A stretch of DNA of 64,000 nt from Nesterenkonia sp. (GCF_029265375.1 NZ_JAJUJJ010000004.1:1-64000); one strand, 5' to 3'. Positions 7,530-17,515 are shown, counted from the first letter of the stretch. The notes: generated by a model not told the origin, from the sequence alone. Program-made: numbers and translations.

Positions 7530-8786
7530 ATGTCAGCTATGAACGATCTATTTGTCGGCTCAGAGGTGAGCCAGCTGCAGCAGGTCATAGTGCACCGGCC
7601 CGGAACCGAGCTGCTGCGGCTGACCCCGGAGACCAAGGATGAGCTGCTCTTCGACGATCTGCTGTGGGTCCGCCGCGCGCAGGAGGAGCACGACCAGTTC
7701 ACCCACGCGCTGCAGCAGGCCGGTGCTGAGGTGCTGCACCTTGACGCTCTGCTGACGCAGACCCTCCAGGTTCCTGAGGCCAAGCAATTCGTGATCGACC
7801 ACACCGTCGACGAGCGCCTGCACGGTCCGGCTGCTGCCCCGGTGCTGCGTCAGGTGGCCGAGTCAATGGGACCTGCGGAGCTGGCCGAGCTGGTCATCGG
7901 CGGGATGACCAAGCGGGAGCTTCTGAGCCGCATTGATGAGCCGCGCTCGGTGGTGCTGCACTCCATGGGACCTGATGATCTGGTGATCCCACCGCTGCCC
8001 AACCACCTGTTCACCCGGGACGCCTCCTGCTGGGTCTATGACGGGGTGGCAGTGAATTCGATGCAGAAGCCGGCTCGGATGCGGGAAGCTGTGACCTATG
8101 AGGCCATCTACCGCTGGCACCCGCAGTTCGCCGAGGCGGCCTTTCACCGCTGGTCGGACGGTCTGCGAGACGGGCAGGCCACTGTGGAGGGCGGAGATGT
8201 GCTGGTGCTGGGCGGGGGCGCCGTGCTGGTGGGCATGAGTGAGCGCACCACTGCCCAGGGCGTGGAGCGGCTGGCCAAGCGGCTCTTCGCCGGCGGCTCC
8301 GCGGACCGGGTGGTCGCACTCAGCCTGCCCCGCGCACGGTCGTTCATGCACCTGGACACGGTGATGACCATGGTCGATGAGCGATCCTTCATCGAGTATG
8401 CGGGGCTGGGCGAGCTTCCCTCCTATACGATCACTCCGCGCGAGCGCGCAGGCACGCCCGCGGAGGTGGAGCTGACCATCGCCGATCACCCTCCCGGGCA
8501 GGCGCACCGAGCGATTGCCGAAGCCATGGGGCTGCACGGGCTGCGCATTCTCACTGCGGAGCAGGATGTGCACTCCGCGGCGCGTGAGCAGTGGGACGAC
8601 GGCTGCAATGCGCTGGCAGTGGCTCCAGGGGTCGTCATCACCTATGACCGGACCCCGACGTCGAACTCGTTTCTGCGTGAGTCCGGCATCGAGGTCATCG
8701 AAGTCCCCGGCGGCGAACTCGGCCGCGGGCGGGGCGGTCCCCGCTGTATGAGCTGCCCGACACGTCGGGCTCGGGCGGGCGAATAG
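7530..8786 (+). CDS. arcA: Arginine deiminase
   Basis: A 418-residue guanidino-group hydrolase converting arginine to citrulline and ammonia. Family landmarks are the N-terminal VIVHRPGTEL, NHLFTRDASCW, MHLDTVMT with the catalytic His, and the C-terminal ELGRGRGGPRCMSCP with the catalytic Cys at residue 406. ATG 7530 or 7539 (MNDLFVGS) could be the start; neither has a clear ribosome site. No ornithine carbamoyltransferase (arcB), carbamate kinase (arcC) or antiporter (arcD) lies nearby, so ATP production by the full pathway is not supported here; ammonia release for acid defence or arginine use as nitrogen source is possible. Its last 92 bases overlap the convergent EamA gene. Confidence 0.93.
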   Translation: MSAMNDLFVGSEVSQLQQVIVHRPGTELLRLTPETKDELLFDDLLWVRRAQEEHDQFTHALQQAGAEVLHLDALLTQTLQVPEAKQFVIDHTVDERLHGPAAAPVLRQVAESMGPAELAELVIGGMTKRELLSRIDEPRSVVLHSMGPDDLVIPPLPNHLFTRDASCWVYDGVAVNSMQKPARMREAVTYEAIYRWHPQFAEAAFHRWSDGLRDGQATVEGGDVLVLGGGAVLVGMSERTTAQGVERLAKRLFAGGSADRVVALSLPRARSFMHLDTVMTMVDERSFIEYAGLGELPSYTITPRERAGTPAEVELTIADHPPGQAHRAIAEAMGLHGLRILTAEQDVHSAAREQWDDGCNALAVAPGVVITYDRTPTSNSFLRESGIEVIEVPGGELGRGRGGPRCMSCPTRRARAGE

Positions 8787-9639
8787 TCCGGGAGATCAGC
8801 GTCAGCGCGTTCGCGCAGGCCACCAGGACCACTCCGGCGAACCCGACCAGCGGCAGGTCCTCCTGAAGGAAGATGACGCCGATGAGCGCGGCGAACACAG
8901 GGTGCAGGGACATCCCCAGCCCGAAGACCACCGGAGAGATGTGCCGCAGCACAATCAGGTCCAAGGTGTAGGGCACTGCGGAGGAGAGCAGTCCGGCGAT
9001 GATCGCGAAGCCCACCGCTGCCAGCGGCGGCTGCGTGCCTGCCACAATGACCAGGGCCACCGGCAGCATGCCGGCCGCAGAGATCATAGTAGCCACTGCT
9101 GTTCCTTCCACCCCCGGCACCCGGCGTCCCACTACCCGGTTGGTGAGGATGTAGCCGGCCCAACAGGCGGCCGCCAGCACCGCGAAGGCCAGTCCCAGCA
9201 CGTCACTGGTGGGGCCGGGGCGGGTCAGCAGCAGCACTCCGCCCAGCGCCAGGGCGGCGCAGAGCAGGCTTCGCAGGCGCGCACCCGGAGCACGTGAGAA
9301 CAGCAGCGCCACGGCCAGCGGCCCCAGGAATTCGATGGTGACCGCCATACCCAGGCCGATCCGCTCCAGCGCCGCGTAGAGGAAGGAGTTCATCCCGGCG
9401 AAGAAGGCGGCCAGCCCCAGGATGGGCAGCCACTGGCCGCGGGTGTAGCGCCAGAACCTGGGCCTGGCCACCGCGAGCATCACCAGCGCAGCCACCAGCT
9501 GCCGCCCGGCCACCACCCCTATCGGCGTCAGAGCAGCGAAGGCCTGGGCGCCCACTGCGGCACCGGCCTGTGTGCTCGCCGCGCTGCTGGCGATCACCGC
9601 CAGTCCGCGGCCCGGCCGGCCGCTGAGTCGAGAGGTCAC
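8695..9639 (-). CDS. EamA/RhtA-like drug-metabolite transporter
   Basis: A 314-residue protein with about ten hydrophobic helices in two EamA repeats; the second ends with HPVFAALIGVIFLQEDL, a typical EamA signature. Such proteins export amino acids or other small metabolites (threonine and homoserine for RhtA). After the last helix a 35-residue polar, Arg-rich tail follows, and this tail is encoded in the region that overlaps the end of arcA on the opposite strand. The tail may therefore be a secondary extension after loss of an earlier stop. The gene probably has its own promoter in the 9640-9896 region. Confidence 0.85.
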   Translation of the reverse strand: MTSRLSGRPGRGLAVIASSAASTQAGAAVGAQAFAALTPIGVVAGRQLVAALVMLAVARPRFWRYTRGQWLPILGLAAFFAGMNSFLYAALERIGLGMAVTIEFLGPLAVALLFSRAPGARLRSLLCAALALGGVLLLTRPGPTSDVLGLAFAVLAAACWAGYILTNRVVGRRVPGVEGTAVATMISAAGMLPVALVIVAGTQPPLAAVGFAIIAGLLSSAVPYTLDLIVLRHISPVVFGLGMSLHPVFAALIGVIFLQEDLPLVGFAGVVLVACANALTLISRTIRPPEPDVSGSSYSGDRPARGRVRRRGLR

Positions 9640-9695
9640 AGACCTATTCTGCCTCTCCCCAGATCAGAGACTCACATAAAACTCACAGAAACTTT

Positions 9696-9712
9696 GATAA
9701 CAGGACGATAAC
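9696..9712 (+). promoter_or_regulatory. GATAAC direct repeat upstream of the Rpf-like gene
   Basis: GATAAC occurs at 9696-9701 and again at 9707-9712, an 11-base period that puts both on one face of the helix. Tandem RTAAC-like half-sites upstream of resuscitation-promoting-factor and cell-wall hydrolase genes are typical of the response regulator MtrA in Actinobacteria, so this is a candidate MtrA box. The site lies about 185 bases before the ATG at 9897. The rest of this upstream region shows no other recognised element. Confidence 0.4.
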
Positions 9713-9896
9713 GACCCGAGATCCGCATGATTCCGGGGTTTTTACGCTGGTGGACGCCTGTCCGGCGCGGTTGACGCGGCGGAGCGGAGTCTTTTTACTT
9801 GAGTGCGGACATCTTCTTGTGATGTTGGCGTGACCTTCCCATCGCGTCATGCACAGCATCGCGAGAGAATCGAGACCAGTGAGGAATCACGACTTT

Positions 9897-10616
9897 ATGA
9901 AGACACCAAAGACCATCAAGAAGGTTGTCGGCGGCTCCATGGCCGCTGCCACCCTGGCCGGCGGCGCCATGCTGGCCCAGGCCCCTGCAGCATCCGCCAC
10001 CGGCGTCTGGGACCGCCTGGCCGAGTGCGAGTCCGGCGGCAACTGGTCCATCAACACCGGAAACGGCTTCTACGGCGGACTGCAGTTCACCCCCCAGTCC
10101 TGGCAGGCTGTGGGCGGATCCGGCCTGCCGCATGAAGCCTCCCGCGAAGAGCAGATCAACCGCGCCCAGAAGCTGCAGGCCATCCAGGGCTGGGGCGCCT
10201 GGCCCGCCTGCTCCGCCAAGCTGGGCCTCTACGGGGAGGACCCGGGCACCTCCAGCCCGGAGCCGGTCCAGCAGCAGGAGCAGGCCGAGCCCGCTCCCCA
10301 GCCGCAGCAGCAGGAGCAGGCCGAGCCCGCTCCCCAGCCGCAGCAGCAGACCCAGCCGGCCCCGCAGGCTCAGCCTGAGGTGCAGGAGGCTCCGCAGCAG
10401 AGCTACTCCGCTGCCGGTGAGTTCACCGCAGAGCCGAACGCTGACGTGGAGGTCGGTGAGGAGACCTACACCGTGGCTGCCGGAGACTCGCTGTCCTCCA
10501 TCGCCGCGGAGCTCGACATCGACTGGAAGGACCTCTGGGGCGCCAACATGGACCTGATCGAGGATCCGAACCTGATCTACGTCGGCGACGAGCTGAAGCT
10601 GCCGGTCACCAACTGA
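9897..10616 (+). CDS. Secreted Rpf-like transglycosylase with LysM domain
   Basis: A 239-residue secreted peptidoglycan hydrolase. The start at 9897 is chosen because GAGGA at 9881-9885 sits 11 bases upstream and a signal peptide follows directly (cleavage likely after A34, motif ASA). Residues about 35-110 form the resuscitation-promoting-factor domain: WDRLAECESGGNW with catalytic Glu45, then NTGNGFYGGLQF. A Gln/Pro/Glu/Ala-rich linker with two exact 12-residue repeats leads to a C-terminal LysM (ETYTVAAGDSLSSIA) that binds glycan. Rpf proteins cut glycan strands and promote growth of resting cells. It faces comEC and ends in a hairpin within comEC. Confidence 0.9.
   Translation: MKTPKTIKKVVGGSMAAATLAGGAMLAQAPAASATGVWDRLAECESGGNWSINTGNGFYGGLQFTPQSWQAVGGSGLPHEASREEQINRAQKLQAIQGWGAWPACSAKLGLYGEDPGTSSPEPVQQQEQAEPAPQPQQQEQAEPAPQPQQQTQPAPQAQPEVQEAPQQSYSAAGEFTAEPNADVEVGEETYTVAAGDSLSSIAAELDIDWKDLWGANMDLIEDPNLIYVGDELKLPVTN
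10269..10340 (+). repeat. Two exact 36-bp tandem copies in the Rpf linker
   Basis: Copies at 10269-10304 and 10305-10340 are identical and encode QQQEQAEPAPQP twice; a third copy starts (CAGCAGCAG) and decays. The unit keeps the reading frame, so copy number change would only lengthen the wall-spanning linker. Confidence 0.9.
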
Positions 10617-13068
10617 TCCTCTCCACACGTTCAGCCTGCAGCCGGCCCGGCTGCAGGCTGAACGTGACGGTGCCGTGCTGATCAGTGCGGTACACCGCCG
10701 ATCCCTGCCGCTGAAGGGCTTCCAGGATCACCGGATCCGGGTGCCCGTAGGTGTTCTCCGCCCCGACCCCGATCAGGGCCGCATCAGGCTGCAGGGACTC
10801 CAGGACAGCGGTGCCCGAATTGGCGGCACCGTGATGGGCAACTTTCAGCACGTCGACATGCTCCGGCAGCGAGCCGGCGTGCAGCATCATCGAGGCGACC
10901 TCTTCTTCGAGATCTCCAAAACCCAGCAGGCGCAGCGGATTGTTCGCGGATCCGACTGCGCCTGCTGGCGTCTGGGGAGTCGAGAGTTCGAAGAGGGTCA
11001 CCAGGGAGTTGTCGTTGGCCCCGGGGTAGTGGCTCGGTGCCGACCAGACGCTCCAGCGCACTGTCCAGGCGTTGCCGTGAGTTCCCTGATCGCCCGGCTG
11101 AGCGCGACGCACCGGAACGTCTTCCAGAGGCACTGTCAGTTCTTCGAGCGCCTGGGCGGCGTCGAAATCCGCAGATCCGGAGTAGAGCACCTGATGCACT
11201 GCCGCGGCCTCGAAGATACCGCCGGCTCCTCCGTAGTGGTCCAGGTGCTCGTGGGTGATCATCAGCACTTCCACCGTCTCCACATTCAGCACTGACAGGC
11301 ACCGCTGTGCCAGTTCGGGGTGCTCGCCGGCATCGACGACCACTGCGGCGGTCTCTGCGGTGCGGACCACCAGCATGTCTCCCTGGTCCACGTCGCACAG
11401 CGCAAACCGCCAGTCCTGGTCGACGCTGGCAGGGCGCAGCGCTGAGGCCGGCAGCACCACCGCAGTCAGCATCCCCGCAGCGGCCACCAGGACGCTGAGC
11501 TGCCGGGGCCCGGGTGGACGCCCCAGCACCAGCAGGCGGCAGCCCAGCAGTGCGGCGCCGGTGTAGCAGGCAGCCAGCGTCAGTCCGAGCCATCCTTCGG
11601 GCCACGGGGCCAGGGCTTGGGGCAGGGAGCTGGCAGCACTGCCGATCGCGGCTATGCCGGCGGCAGGAAAGCCTGCCAGCCAGAGCAGTGCGGTGCTGAT
11701 CGCTGGGGCGGCCGTTGAGAGCACCGCCGCCACAGTCCCCGGCACGGTGGCCAGCGGCAGCAGCGGGGCGGCCAGAATATTCGCCGGGACGCTGTAGAGG
11801 GTGACTCCTTCGGCGATGGGCAGCAGCACCGGGGTGACCAGCAGCTGTGCGGAGACTGCCAGAGCCAGGGGGCCGGACACTGCCCGGGGCAGCCGGGAGC
11901 TGAACACCTCCTGGAGCCGCTGACCGGCGCACACAATGCCGGCGGTGGCAGCCACAGAAAGTTGAAACGCAGGCTCAGCGGCGTACCACGGGTCCCAGAT
12001 CAGCAGCAGCACCACGGTGGCGCACAGCAGCGCCGAGGATGCCCGGCCCCGTCCGGCGAAGACGGCCACCGCCCCGATGCTGCCCATCACCGCGGCCCGC
12101 ATCACACTGGGGGCCGGCTGGACCAGGAGTACGAACAGCGCCAGGCCCAGCAGCAGCGCCGGCGGCACTGTCCAGCGCGGTGCCCGAAGCAGGCGCAGCA
12201 TACCCAGCAGCGCCCCCATCACCAGGGCGCAGTGGGTGCCGGAGACCACGGTCATATGGCTCAGCCCGGCCACCCGCATCGACTCAGTCAGTTCCTGGCT
12301 CTGTCTGCTGCGGTCTCCCAGGATCACCCCGGGCAGCAGTTGGTCTGCAGGTTCAACGGCCACCTGAGCGGCCTCGGCGGTCCCGGTCCGCAGTCGGCTG
12401 AAGGCAGCTGTGAGTCTGGAGCAGCGGTCCTCCGGCAGCCGGGTGAACGCCTCATCCCCGAACGGCGCTGCCACCGCCGTGGCACGGTCAGCGCCCTCAG
12501 TCTCCCCCAGGGTGACCAGTCCGCTGTACCGCTGGCCGGCCTGCAGATCGCCCGCCTGGCCTGAGCGGTCAATGAGGACCACCGGTGCCTCGATCTGCTG
12601 AGCCGCCGGCGAACCGGGCAGCTCGGCCTGCAGCACCTCAGCGGCGGCTCGGTGGCCGGCAGTCTCGGAACCCCAGTCCAGCTCCGAATCAGCAGGAGCC
12701 AACGGCGCGGGGTCCGCGGTGACCCGCAGCTGCACCTGGATGGGAACCCCGCTATCCACCGCTTGGTTCCAGCCGGTCTCCTCCCAGCGGCGCTGATCCC
12801 CGGCGGCTGAGAGTGCGACGGCGCAGCAGACGGCAGTGCACAGCAGGGCCTGCAGGGCCACCGGCCACATCCGGGAGGCTGCGGCTTGCGGCAGCAGCCA
12901 CAGTGCAAGACCCAGCGCGCAGGCCACCAGCGCCAGTGTGAGACCCAGGCCGAGGCTGACCGAGGCGCTGCTGCTGATCGCCGCGAAGGCCGCAGCCCAG
13001 CTCAGGCATGCAGCCGGCAGCAGACGCAGGTCCAGCGGCTGCCGGTCCTCCACGCTGCGCGTCATCAC
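10606..13068 (-). CDS. comEC: ComEC/Rec2 competence DNA-channel protein
   Basis: An 820-residue polytopic membrane protein. The N-terminal half holds the ComEC competence domain with many hydrophobic helices; the central [12 protein letters not shown] is typical. The C-terminal third is a metallo-beta-lactamase-like domain with [12 protein letters not shown] as the metal-binding motif. ComEC imports single-stranded DNA during transformation; in this family the C-terminal domain probably degrades or processes the other strand. The ATG overlaps the comEA stop by four bases (ATGA). The final 11 bases overlap the convergent Rpf-like gene, and the codons just before the stop form that gene's hairpin terminator. 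Confidence 0.92.
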   Translation of the reverse strand: MMTRSVEDRQPLDLRLLPAACLSWAAAFAAISSSASVSLGLGLTLALVACALGLALWLLPQAAASRMWPVALQALLCTAVCCAVALSAAGDQRRWEETGWNQAVDSGVPIQVQLRVTADPAPLAPADSELDWGSETAGHRAAAEVLQAELPGSPAAQQIEAPVVLIDRSGQAGDLQAGQRYSGLVTLGETEGADRATAVAAPFGDEAFTRLPEDRCSRLTAAFSRLRTGTAEAAQVAVEPADQLLPGVILGDRSRQSQELTESMRVAGLSHMTVVSGTHCALVMGALLGMLRLLRAPRWTVPPALLLGLALFVLLVQPAPSVMRAAVMGSIGAVAVFAGRGRASSALLCATVVLLLIWDPWYAAEPAFQLSVAATAGIVCAGQRLQEVFSSRLPRAVSGPLALAVSAQLLVTPVLLPIAEGVTLYSVPANILAAPLLPLATVPGTVAAVLSTAAPAISTALLWLAGFPAAGIAAIGSAASSLPQALAPWPEGWLGLTLAACYTGAALLGCRLLVLGRPPGPRQLSVLVAAAGMLTAVVLPASALRPASVDQDWRFALCDVDQGDMLVVRTAETAAVVVDAGEHPELAQRCLSVLNVETVEVLMITHEHLDHYGGAGGIFEAAAVHQVLYSGSADFDAAQALEELTVPLEDVPVRRAQPGDQGTHGNAWTVRWSVWSAPSHYPGANDNSLVTLFELSTPQTPAGAVGSANNPLRLLGFGDLEEEVASMMLHAGSLPEHVDVLKVAHHGAANSGTAVLESLQPDAALIGVGAENTYGHPDPVILEALQRQGSAVYRTDQHGTVTFSLQPGRLQAERVERISW
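10627..10665. terminator. Perfect 17-bp stem hairpin after the Rpf-like gene, inside comEC
   Basis: Arms 10627-10643 and 10649-10665 are exact reverse complements (ACGTTCAGCCTGCAGCC and its complement) around a 5-base loop GGCCC. The hairpin starts 10 bases after the Rpf-like stop and has no U tract, as is common in actinobacterial terminators. It also encodes the C-terminal codons of comEC on the other strand. Confidence 0.75.
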
Positions 13069-13784
13069 CAGGTGACGTCGTCGGCGATGTTCTCAATAAT
13101 GGCCGGTCCGATCCCGCTGACCGCGGCCAGCTCCTCCACCGAGCCGAAGCTCCCGTGAGTCTCCCGGTGGGTGATGATTCGCTCGGCCAATGCTGGGCCG
13201 ATCCCGGAGAGCTCCTCCAGCTCCTCGGCCGTGGCGGTGTTGAGGTTGATCTTCTCGGGTCCGGTCTCCACCCCGCCGGGGGCCGGCGGAGGAGAGCTGT
13301 GCTCGAACTCTTCGACAGTAGGAACCCAGAGCAGGGTGCCGTCCTGCGCCTCGGCGGCCAGGTTCACTCCCGCCGGGGCCGCATCAGCGGTGAGGCCGCC
13401 GGCGGCTTCCACGGCGTCAGCCACGCGGGATCCCGGCTCCAGCTCCACCAGCTGGGGCTCGGCGACCGCCCCAGCGACGTGGACCAGGATTGACTCCTGC
13501 GGTGAGGCTTCCTGCTCCGCTGCAGGGTTCTGGGGTGGGCTCTCACGGGGCCGGTCCGTGCCGGCCGCCGTCAGTTCGGCCGGTTCCGGAAGCCCCTGGG
13601 AGGATGAGGATGAGCTGAGCAGCCAGGAGACCGCCAGCCAGCTCAGCAGCCCGGCGGCGATCACCAGCACCGCACCCAGGCGCAGCCGGATACGCACCGG
13701 GGACGCGTGGGCCTGACGGCGCTTCAGCCGCAGGTGTTCTCGCCGGGTGAGCTGCTCGACCTCGTCCTGGTGGGCGTGCTCCAT
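13065..13784 (-). CDS. comEA: ComEA helix-hairpin-helix DNA-binding competence protein
   Basis: A 239-residue protein with a cytoplasmic basic N-terminus, one membrane anchor (about residues 37-58), a Ser/Pro/Glu-rich linker, an SLBB domain ([20 protein letters not shown]) and two C-terminal helix-hairpin-helix motifs ([26 protein letters not shown] and its partner). It binds double-stranded DNA at the cell surface and passes it to ComEC. The stop overlaps the comEC start. Together the genes suggest a capacity for transformation, but no pilus or other com genes are in view. Confidence 0.9.
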   Translation of the reverse strand: MEHAHQDEVEQLTRREHLRLKRRQAHASPVRIRLRLGAVLVIAAGLLSWLAVSWLLSSSSSSQGLPEPAELTAAGTDRPRESPPQNPAAEQEASPQESILVHVAGAVAEPQLVELEPGSRVADAVEAAGGLTADAAPAGVNLAAEAQDGTLLWVPTVEEFEHSSPPPAPGGVETGPEKINLNTATAEELEELSGIGPALAERIITHRETHGSFGSVEELAAVSGIGPAIIENIADDVTW

Positions 13785-13916
13785 ATCCGTTGAGGCTAGA
13801 GCCCCGCCTGGGCGGGCGATTCAGCGCCGAACTCAGCTGTGGAGGACTGTGCGTGGCGCCTGCCTTGCGGATGGCTGGGGAAAATGCGGCCCGGCTGCGT
13901 TATGGGCCCTGACGGC

Positions 13917-14936
13917 TCATTCGTGGTGGTCTGCGCCGGTGGAGGGCTCCTTGGCCGGCTCCACCACGGTCACCGCCAGTGCACCCAGTCCCAGATGTGC
14001 GCCCAGGGCCGGGGGCAGCTCCACCACCGGCACCGGAGCCGCCGACGCCTGCTGCAGCGACTGTGCCAGCCCCACCCCTTCGGCGCGATTGCCGAAGCAG
14101 TGCACACCCACTCGAGCGGCAGGGTGGTCGGCGGCCTGCTCCAAGGCAAGGTGCAGCAGACGGTCCACGGCGCGGGAGAAGCTGCGCGGCCGCTCGATCA
14201 GTGCCACTTCGCCTGCGCGGATGCCCAGCAGCGGTTTGACGCCCATCACAGAGCCCAACAGGGAGGAGAGCCGGTTGATGCGTCCGCCGCGGCGCAGCTG
14301 CTCCAGGCTGGGCACCACAAAGGTCGCCTCCGCCGAAGCGGCAGTCTCCCGGGCGGCGGCGGCAGTGGTGCGCAGGTCCGCACCCAGCCGGGCGGCCAGC
14401 GCCGCCTGGATCACTGCTTCGCCCAGAGCCAGACCCGCCTGCTGGGAGTCCACCACGGTGACCGGGACATCCACCTGCTGGGCAGCCAGGCGCGCGGCCT
14501 CCACCGTTCCGGAGAGCTTGGCTGACAGATGCACCGAGACGATACCGGCGAAACCTGCTCGCTGCAGATCGCGATAGACCTCGGCCAGCCGGCCTGGAGC
14601 GGGACGGGAGGTGCGGACGCTGACCCCCTGGGCCACCGCCAGCGGAAGGTCCCGCTCCAGCTCCTCGGAGACCTCGGAGTAGATCTGGGCCTGGTGGGGG
14701 AAGTCGATCATCACCGGGATGGGCACGATGGTGATGTGCTCGCCCACGGTTCCCACCGCGGCGGTGGAGTCACCGGGTTTCATCGGCAGGCCGCTGGCCG
14801 AATCCGTGACCACTGCGATGCGCCCGCGGACCCGCCGCAGGCTGACCCGGCGCCGCTGAGAGCGGCGGCGAGCCAGCAGCTCGGCCTCCAGCGCTGAGAC
14901 CCAGGCTGCGGTCTGCTCAGCGGGTGAGGGCGACAT
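13917..14936 (-). CDS. DegV family fatty-acid-binding protein
   Basis: A 339-residue DegV domain protein; these bind a fatty acid and, in Firmicutes, serve as FakB partner of the fatty acid kinase FakA. Visible landmarks are VVTDSASGLP near residue 41-50, SVRTSRPAPGRL and VSVHLSAKLSGT, and the C-terminal GAHLGLGALAV. An unusual basic N-terminal extension of about 38 residues precedes the domain. No fakA gene is adjacent. The start codon shares one base with the leuS stop (TGATG), so it is translated from the leuS mRNA. Confidence 0.88.
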   Translation of the reverse strand: MSPSPAEQTAAWVSALEAELLARRRSQRRRVSLRRVRGRIAVVTDSASGLPMKPGDSTAAVGTVGEHITIVPIPVMIDFPHQAQIYSEVSEELERDLPLAVAQGVSVRTSRPAPGRLAEVYRDLQRAGFAGIVSVHLSAKLSGTVEAARLAAQQVDVPVTVVDSQQAGLALGEAVIQAALAARLGADLRTTAAAARETAASAEATFVVPSLEQLRRGGRINRLSSLLGSVMGVKPLLGIRAGEVALIERPRSFSRAVDRLLHLALEQAADHPAARVGVHCFGNRAEGVGLAQSLQQASAAPVPVVELPPALGAHLGLGALAVTVVEPAKEPSTGADHHE

Positions 14937-17416
14937 CAGCCGGTGACGACATTGACCAGCTTGGGCGCGCGCACAATCACCTTGCGCACTCCGCCGTCCT
15001 CGGCGATGTAGCGCTGAATCTTAGGCAGCGCCAGAGCGGCAGCCTCCAACTCGTCCTCGCTGATGTCGGGGGCGACTTCCAGCTTGTCGCGCAGTTTGCC
15101 CTTGACCTGCACTACCGCGGTGACGGTGTCCTGAACCAGCAGGGACTCGTCGACCTGCGGCCAGGTGGAGTTGGCCACCGAGGGCTCGTGGCCCAGCATC
15201 GCCCACATGTCCTCAGCGGTGTAGGGCGCCACCAGCGACAGCAGCTGGGCGGTGACCTCAGCAGCCTCGCGCACTGCCGGGTCTGCCGGACCGGCGCCGG
15301 AGTCGATCTCCTTGCGTGCGGCGTTGACCAGCTCCATCAGCCGGGCGACGACGACGTTGAACTTCTGGTCTGCGATCAGCTGCTCGGCATCAGCAACGGT
15401 GCGGTGAGCGGCTGCCCGCAGCCCGGCTGCCCCGGAGGCCGGATCTGTTCCGGGGCTGCTGGTGACGTCCTGAGCCACGCGCCAGGCCCGGGCGAGGAAC
15501 TTGGCCGAACCGGCGGGGCTCATATCCTGCCAGTCGATGTCATCCTCCGGGGGGCCGGCGAAGACCATAGCCACCCGCACGGCGTCGACCCCGTGGGCGT
15601 CCAGCTGCTCCGCCAGGTCCACGCCGTTGCCCAGGGACTTGGACATGGCCTTGCCGCCGTTGAGCACCTGCCCCTGGTTCAGCAGCGCTTTGAACGGTTC
15701 GGTGAAGTTCACCAGCCCGATGTCGTACAGCACTTTGGTGAAGAACCGGGAGTAGAGCAGGTGCAGGATCGCGTGCTCCACGCCGCCGACGTACTGGTCC
15801 ACCGGCATCCACCGGTTGGCCGCCTCTGTGGGGAACGCCTGGTCGGCGCTGGTCGGGTCCAGATACCGCAGGTAGTACCAGGAGGAGTCCACGAAGGTGT
15901 CCATGGTGTCGGTGTCCCGGGTGGCAGCACCCCCGCAGGCCGGGCAGTCCGCAGTAACCCACTCGGACATTCCTCCCAGCGGGGATGTGCCCTTCGGGGC
16001 CAAGTCCTCTCCCTTGGCCTCAGTGGGCAGAGCCACCGGCAGCTGGTCCTCCGGCACCGGCACCTCCCCACAGTCGGGGCAGTGGATGATCGGGATCGGT
16101 GCGCCCCAGAAGCGCTGGCGGGAGACCAGCCAGTCGCGCAGCCGGTAATTCACTGTGGCCTCACCGGCACCGGATTCCTCCAGCACCTGCACCGCCCGGG
16201 CGATCGCCTCCTGCTTGGGCAGGCCCTCCCATTTCGGGGAGTTCACCGCAGTGCCCTCCCCCGCGGTGGCCGTGCCGGAGACCGCAGGGTGCTCCTCGCC
16301 GGTGTCCACCACCACATTGACCGGCAGTCCCATGGTCAGTGCGAAGTCCAGGTCTCGCTGGTCGTGGGCCGGAACACCCATCACCGCGCCGGTGCCGTAG
16401 TCGGCCAGCACGTAGTCGGAGGCCCAGATCGGAATGGACTCCCCGGTCAGCGGATGCACGGCGTGCCGGCCCAGCAGCACGCCGGTCTTCTCCCGGTCGG
16501 CGGACTGGCGCTCGATCTCGGAGACGGACTTCAGCCGCTCCCGGTAGGCCTCCAGCTCTTCGCGCTGCGCCTCGGTGACCAGCTCCATGGCCAGCGGCGC
16601 ATCGGCGGCGACCACCATGAACGTCACCCCGTAGAGGGTGTCCGGGCGCGTGGTGAACACCTCGATGGGCTCGGCGTCCTCAACCTGGAACCGGACCGAG
16701 GCGCCGGTGGAGCGACCGATCCAGTTGCGCTGCATGGCCAGCACACGCTCGGGCCAGGCGCCCTCCAGCTGGTCCATATCGTCCAGCAGGCGGTCGGCGT
16801 AGTCGGTGATCTTGAAGTACCACTGGTTCAGCGACTTCTTGGTCACCGCGGTGCCGCAGCGGTCGCAGCCGCCGTCGACGACCTGCTCATTGGCCAGCAC
16901 CGTTTGGCAGCTGGGGCACCAGTTGACCGGTGCGTCCTTCCGGTACGCCAGCCCGCGGCGGTGCAGCTGCAGGAACAGCCACTGTGTCCACCGGTAATAC
17001 TCGGGGTCTGAGGTGTGCAGCCGACGGGTCCAGTCCATGGAGAGCCCGTAGCGTTTGAAGCTGGCCGCCTGGGTCTCAATATTGCGGTAGGTCCACTCCG
17101 CGGGGTGCGCGTTGTTCTTGATCGCAGCGTTCTCAGCCGGCAGTCCGAAGGAGTCCCAGCCGATGGGGTGGAGCACATTGTTCCCGCGCATCCGCTCATA
17201 GCGGGCGATCACGTCCCCCATGGCGAAAGCCTCTGCATGCCCCATGTGCAGGTCCCCAGAGGGGTAGGGGAACATGTCCAGCACGTACTTCTTCGGCCGG
17301 GGGTCGTCCTCGTCGACCACGAACGTCCCGGCCTTCTCCCAATAGGGCAGCCAGCGGGCTTCGATCTCGGCGAAATCGTAGCTCTGCTTCTCGGCGGATG
17401 GCTGGTTATCGCTCAA
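14936..17416 (-). CDS. leuS: Leucyl-tRNA synthetase
   Basis: An 826-residue class I synthetase that charges tRNA-Leu. The signatures are [11 protein letters not shown] (HIGH motif) near the N-terminus, a CP1 editing domain including the Thr-rich and D-containing elements ([14 protein letters not shown]), two zinc-type Cys pairs, and [11 protein letters not shown] (KMSKS motif). I place the start at the TTG at 17416 because GAGGTG (17424-17429 on the forward coordinates) lies seven bases upstream and family similarity begins right after it; an ATG at 17479 would add an unlikely Pro-rich leader of 21 residues. A strong hairpin precedes the ribosome site. Confidence 0.95.
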   Translation of the reverse strand: MSDNQPSAEKQSYDFAEIEARWLPYWEKAGTFVVDEDDPRPKKYVLDMFPYPSGDLHMGHAEAFAMGDVIARYERMRGNNVLHPIGWDSFGLPAENAAIKNNAHPAEWTYRNIETQAASFKRYGLSMDWTRRLHTSDPEYYRWTQWLFLQLHRRGLAYRKDAPVNWCPSCQTVLANEQVVDGGCDRCGTAVTKKSLNQWYFKITDYADRLLDDMDQLEGAWPERVLAMQRNWIGRSTGASVRFQVEDAEPIEVFTTRPDTLYGVTFMVVAADAPLAMELVTEAQREELEAYRERLKSVSEIERQSADREKTGVLLGRHAVHPLTGESIPIWASDYVLADYGTGAVMGVPAHDQRDLDFALTMGLPVNVVVDTGEEHPAVSGTATAGEGTAVNSPKWEGLPKQEAIARAVQVLEESGAGEATVNYRLRDWLVSRQRFWGAPIPIIHCPDCGEVPVPEDQLPVALPTEAKGEDLAPKGTSPLGGMSEWVTADCPACGGAATRDTDTMDTFVDSSWYYLRYLDPTSADQAFPTEAANRWMPVDQYVGGVEHAILHLLYSRFFTKVLYDIGLVNFTEPFKALLNQGQVLNGGKAMSKSLGNGVDLAEQLDAHGVDAVRVAMVFAGPPEDDIDWQDMSPAGSAKFLARAWRVAQDVTSSPGTDPASGAAGLRAAAHRTVADAEQLIADQKFNVVVARLMELVNAARKEIDSGAGPADPAVREAAEVTAQLLSLVAPYTAEDMWAMLGHEPSVANSTWPQVDESLLVQDTVTAVVQVKGKLRDKLEVAPDISEDELEAAALALPKIQRYIAEDGGVRKVIVRAPKLVNVVTG

Positions 17417-17423
17417 CGGTGGG

Positions 17424-17460
17424 CACCTCGGGGTTATCGGCGCGGGAGGAGCCTCCCGCG
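17424..17460 (-). promoter_or_regulatory. leuS ribosome site and upstream hairpin
   Basis: On the minus strand a perfect 9-bp inverted repeat (CGCGGGAGG and its complement, 17441-17449 and 17452-17460, 2-base centre) sits 11 bases upstream of the GAGGTG ribosome site (17424-17429) for the TTG start at 17416. GGTTATCG occurs twice as a direct repeat at 17404-17411 and 17432-17439. The hairpin could gate translation or simply be a chance G+C-rich stem. No T-box consensus was seen. Confidence 0.5.
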
Positions 17461-17509
17461 GCGGGTACAGGCATTGCAATGCCCTCCAGTCTATGCCCTA
17501 CCGCACCGC

Positions 17510-17515
17510 TAGGCT
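17510..17515 (+). promoter_or_regulatory. -10 box for the alpha/beta hydrolase at 17523
   Basis: TAGGCT seven bases before the GTG at 17523; the spacing implies a transcript that begins at or next to the start codon. No -35 hexamer close to consensus. Confidence 0.45.

Noticed and set aside
9640-9896. c-di-AMP (ydaO-type) riboswitch upstream of the Rpf-like gene
   Set aside because: Considered because such switches precede rpf genes in Actinobacteria, but I could not match its conserved core here; a covariance-model search would decide.
10269-10340. Tandem repeat as a CRISPR-like array
   Set aside because: Direct tandem copies without spacers, in frame inside a protein linker.
14924-17011. 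695-residue plus-strand open frame
   Set aside because: Antisense of leuS, which has all class I synthetase motifs; no domain visible in the frame.
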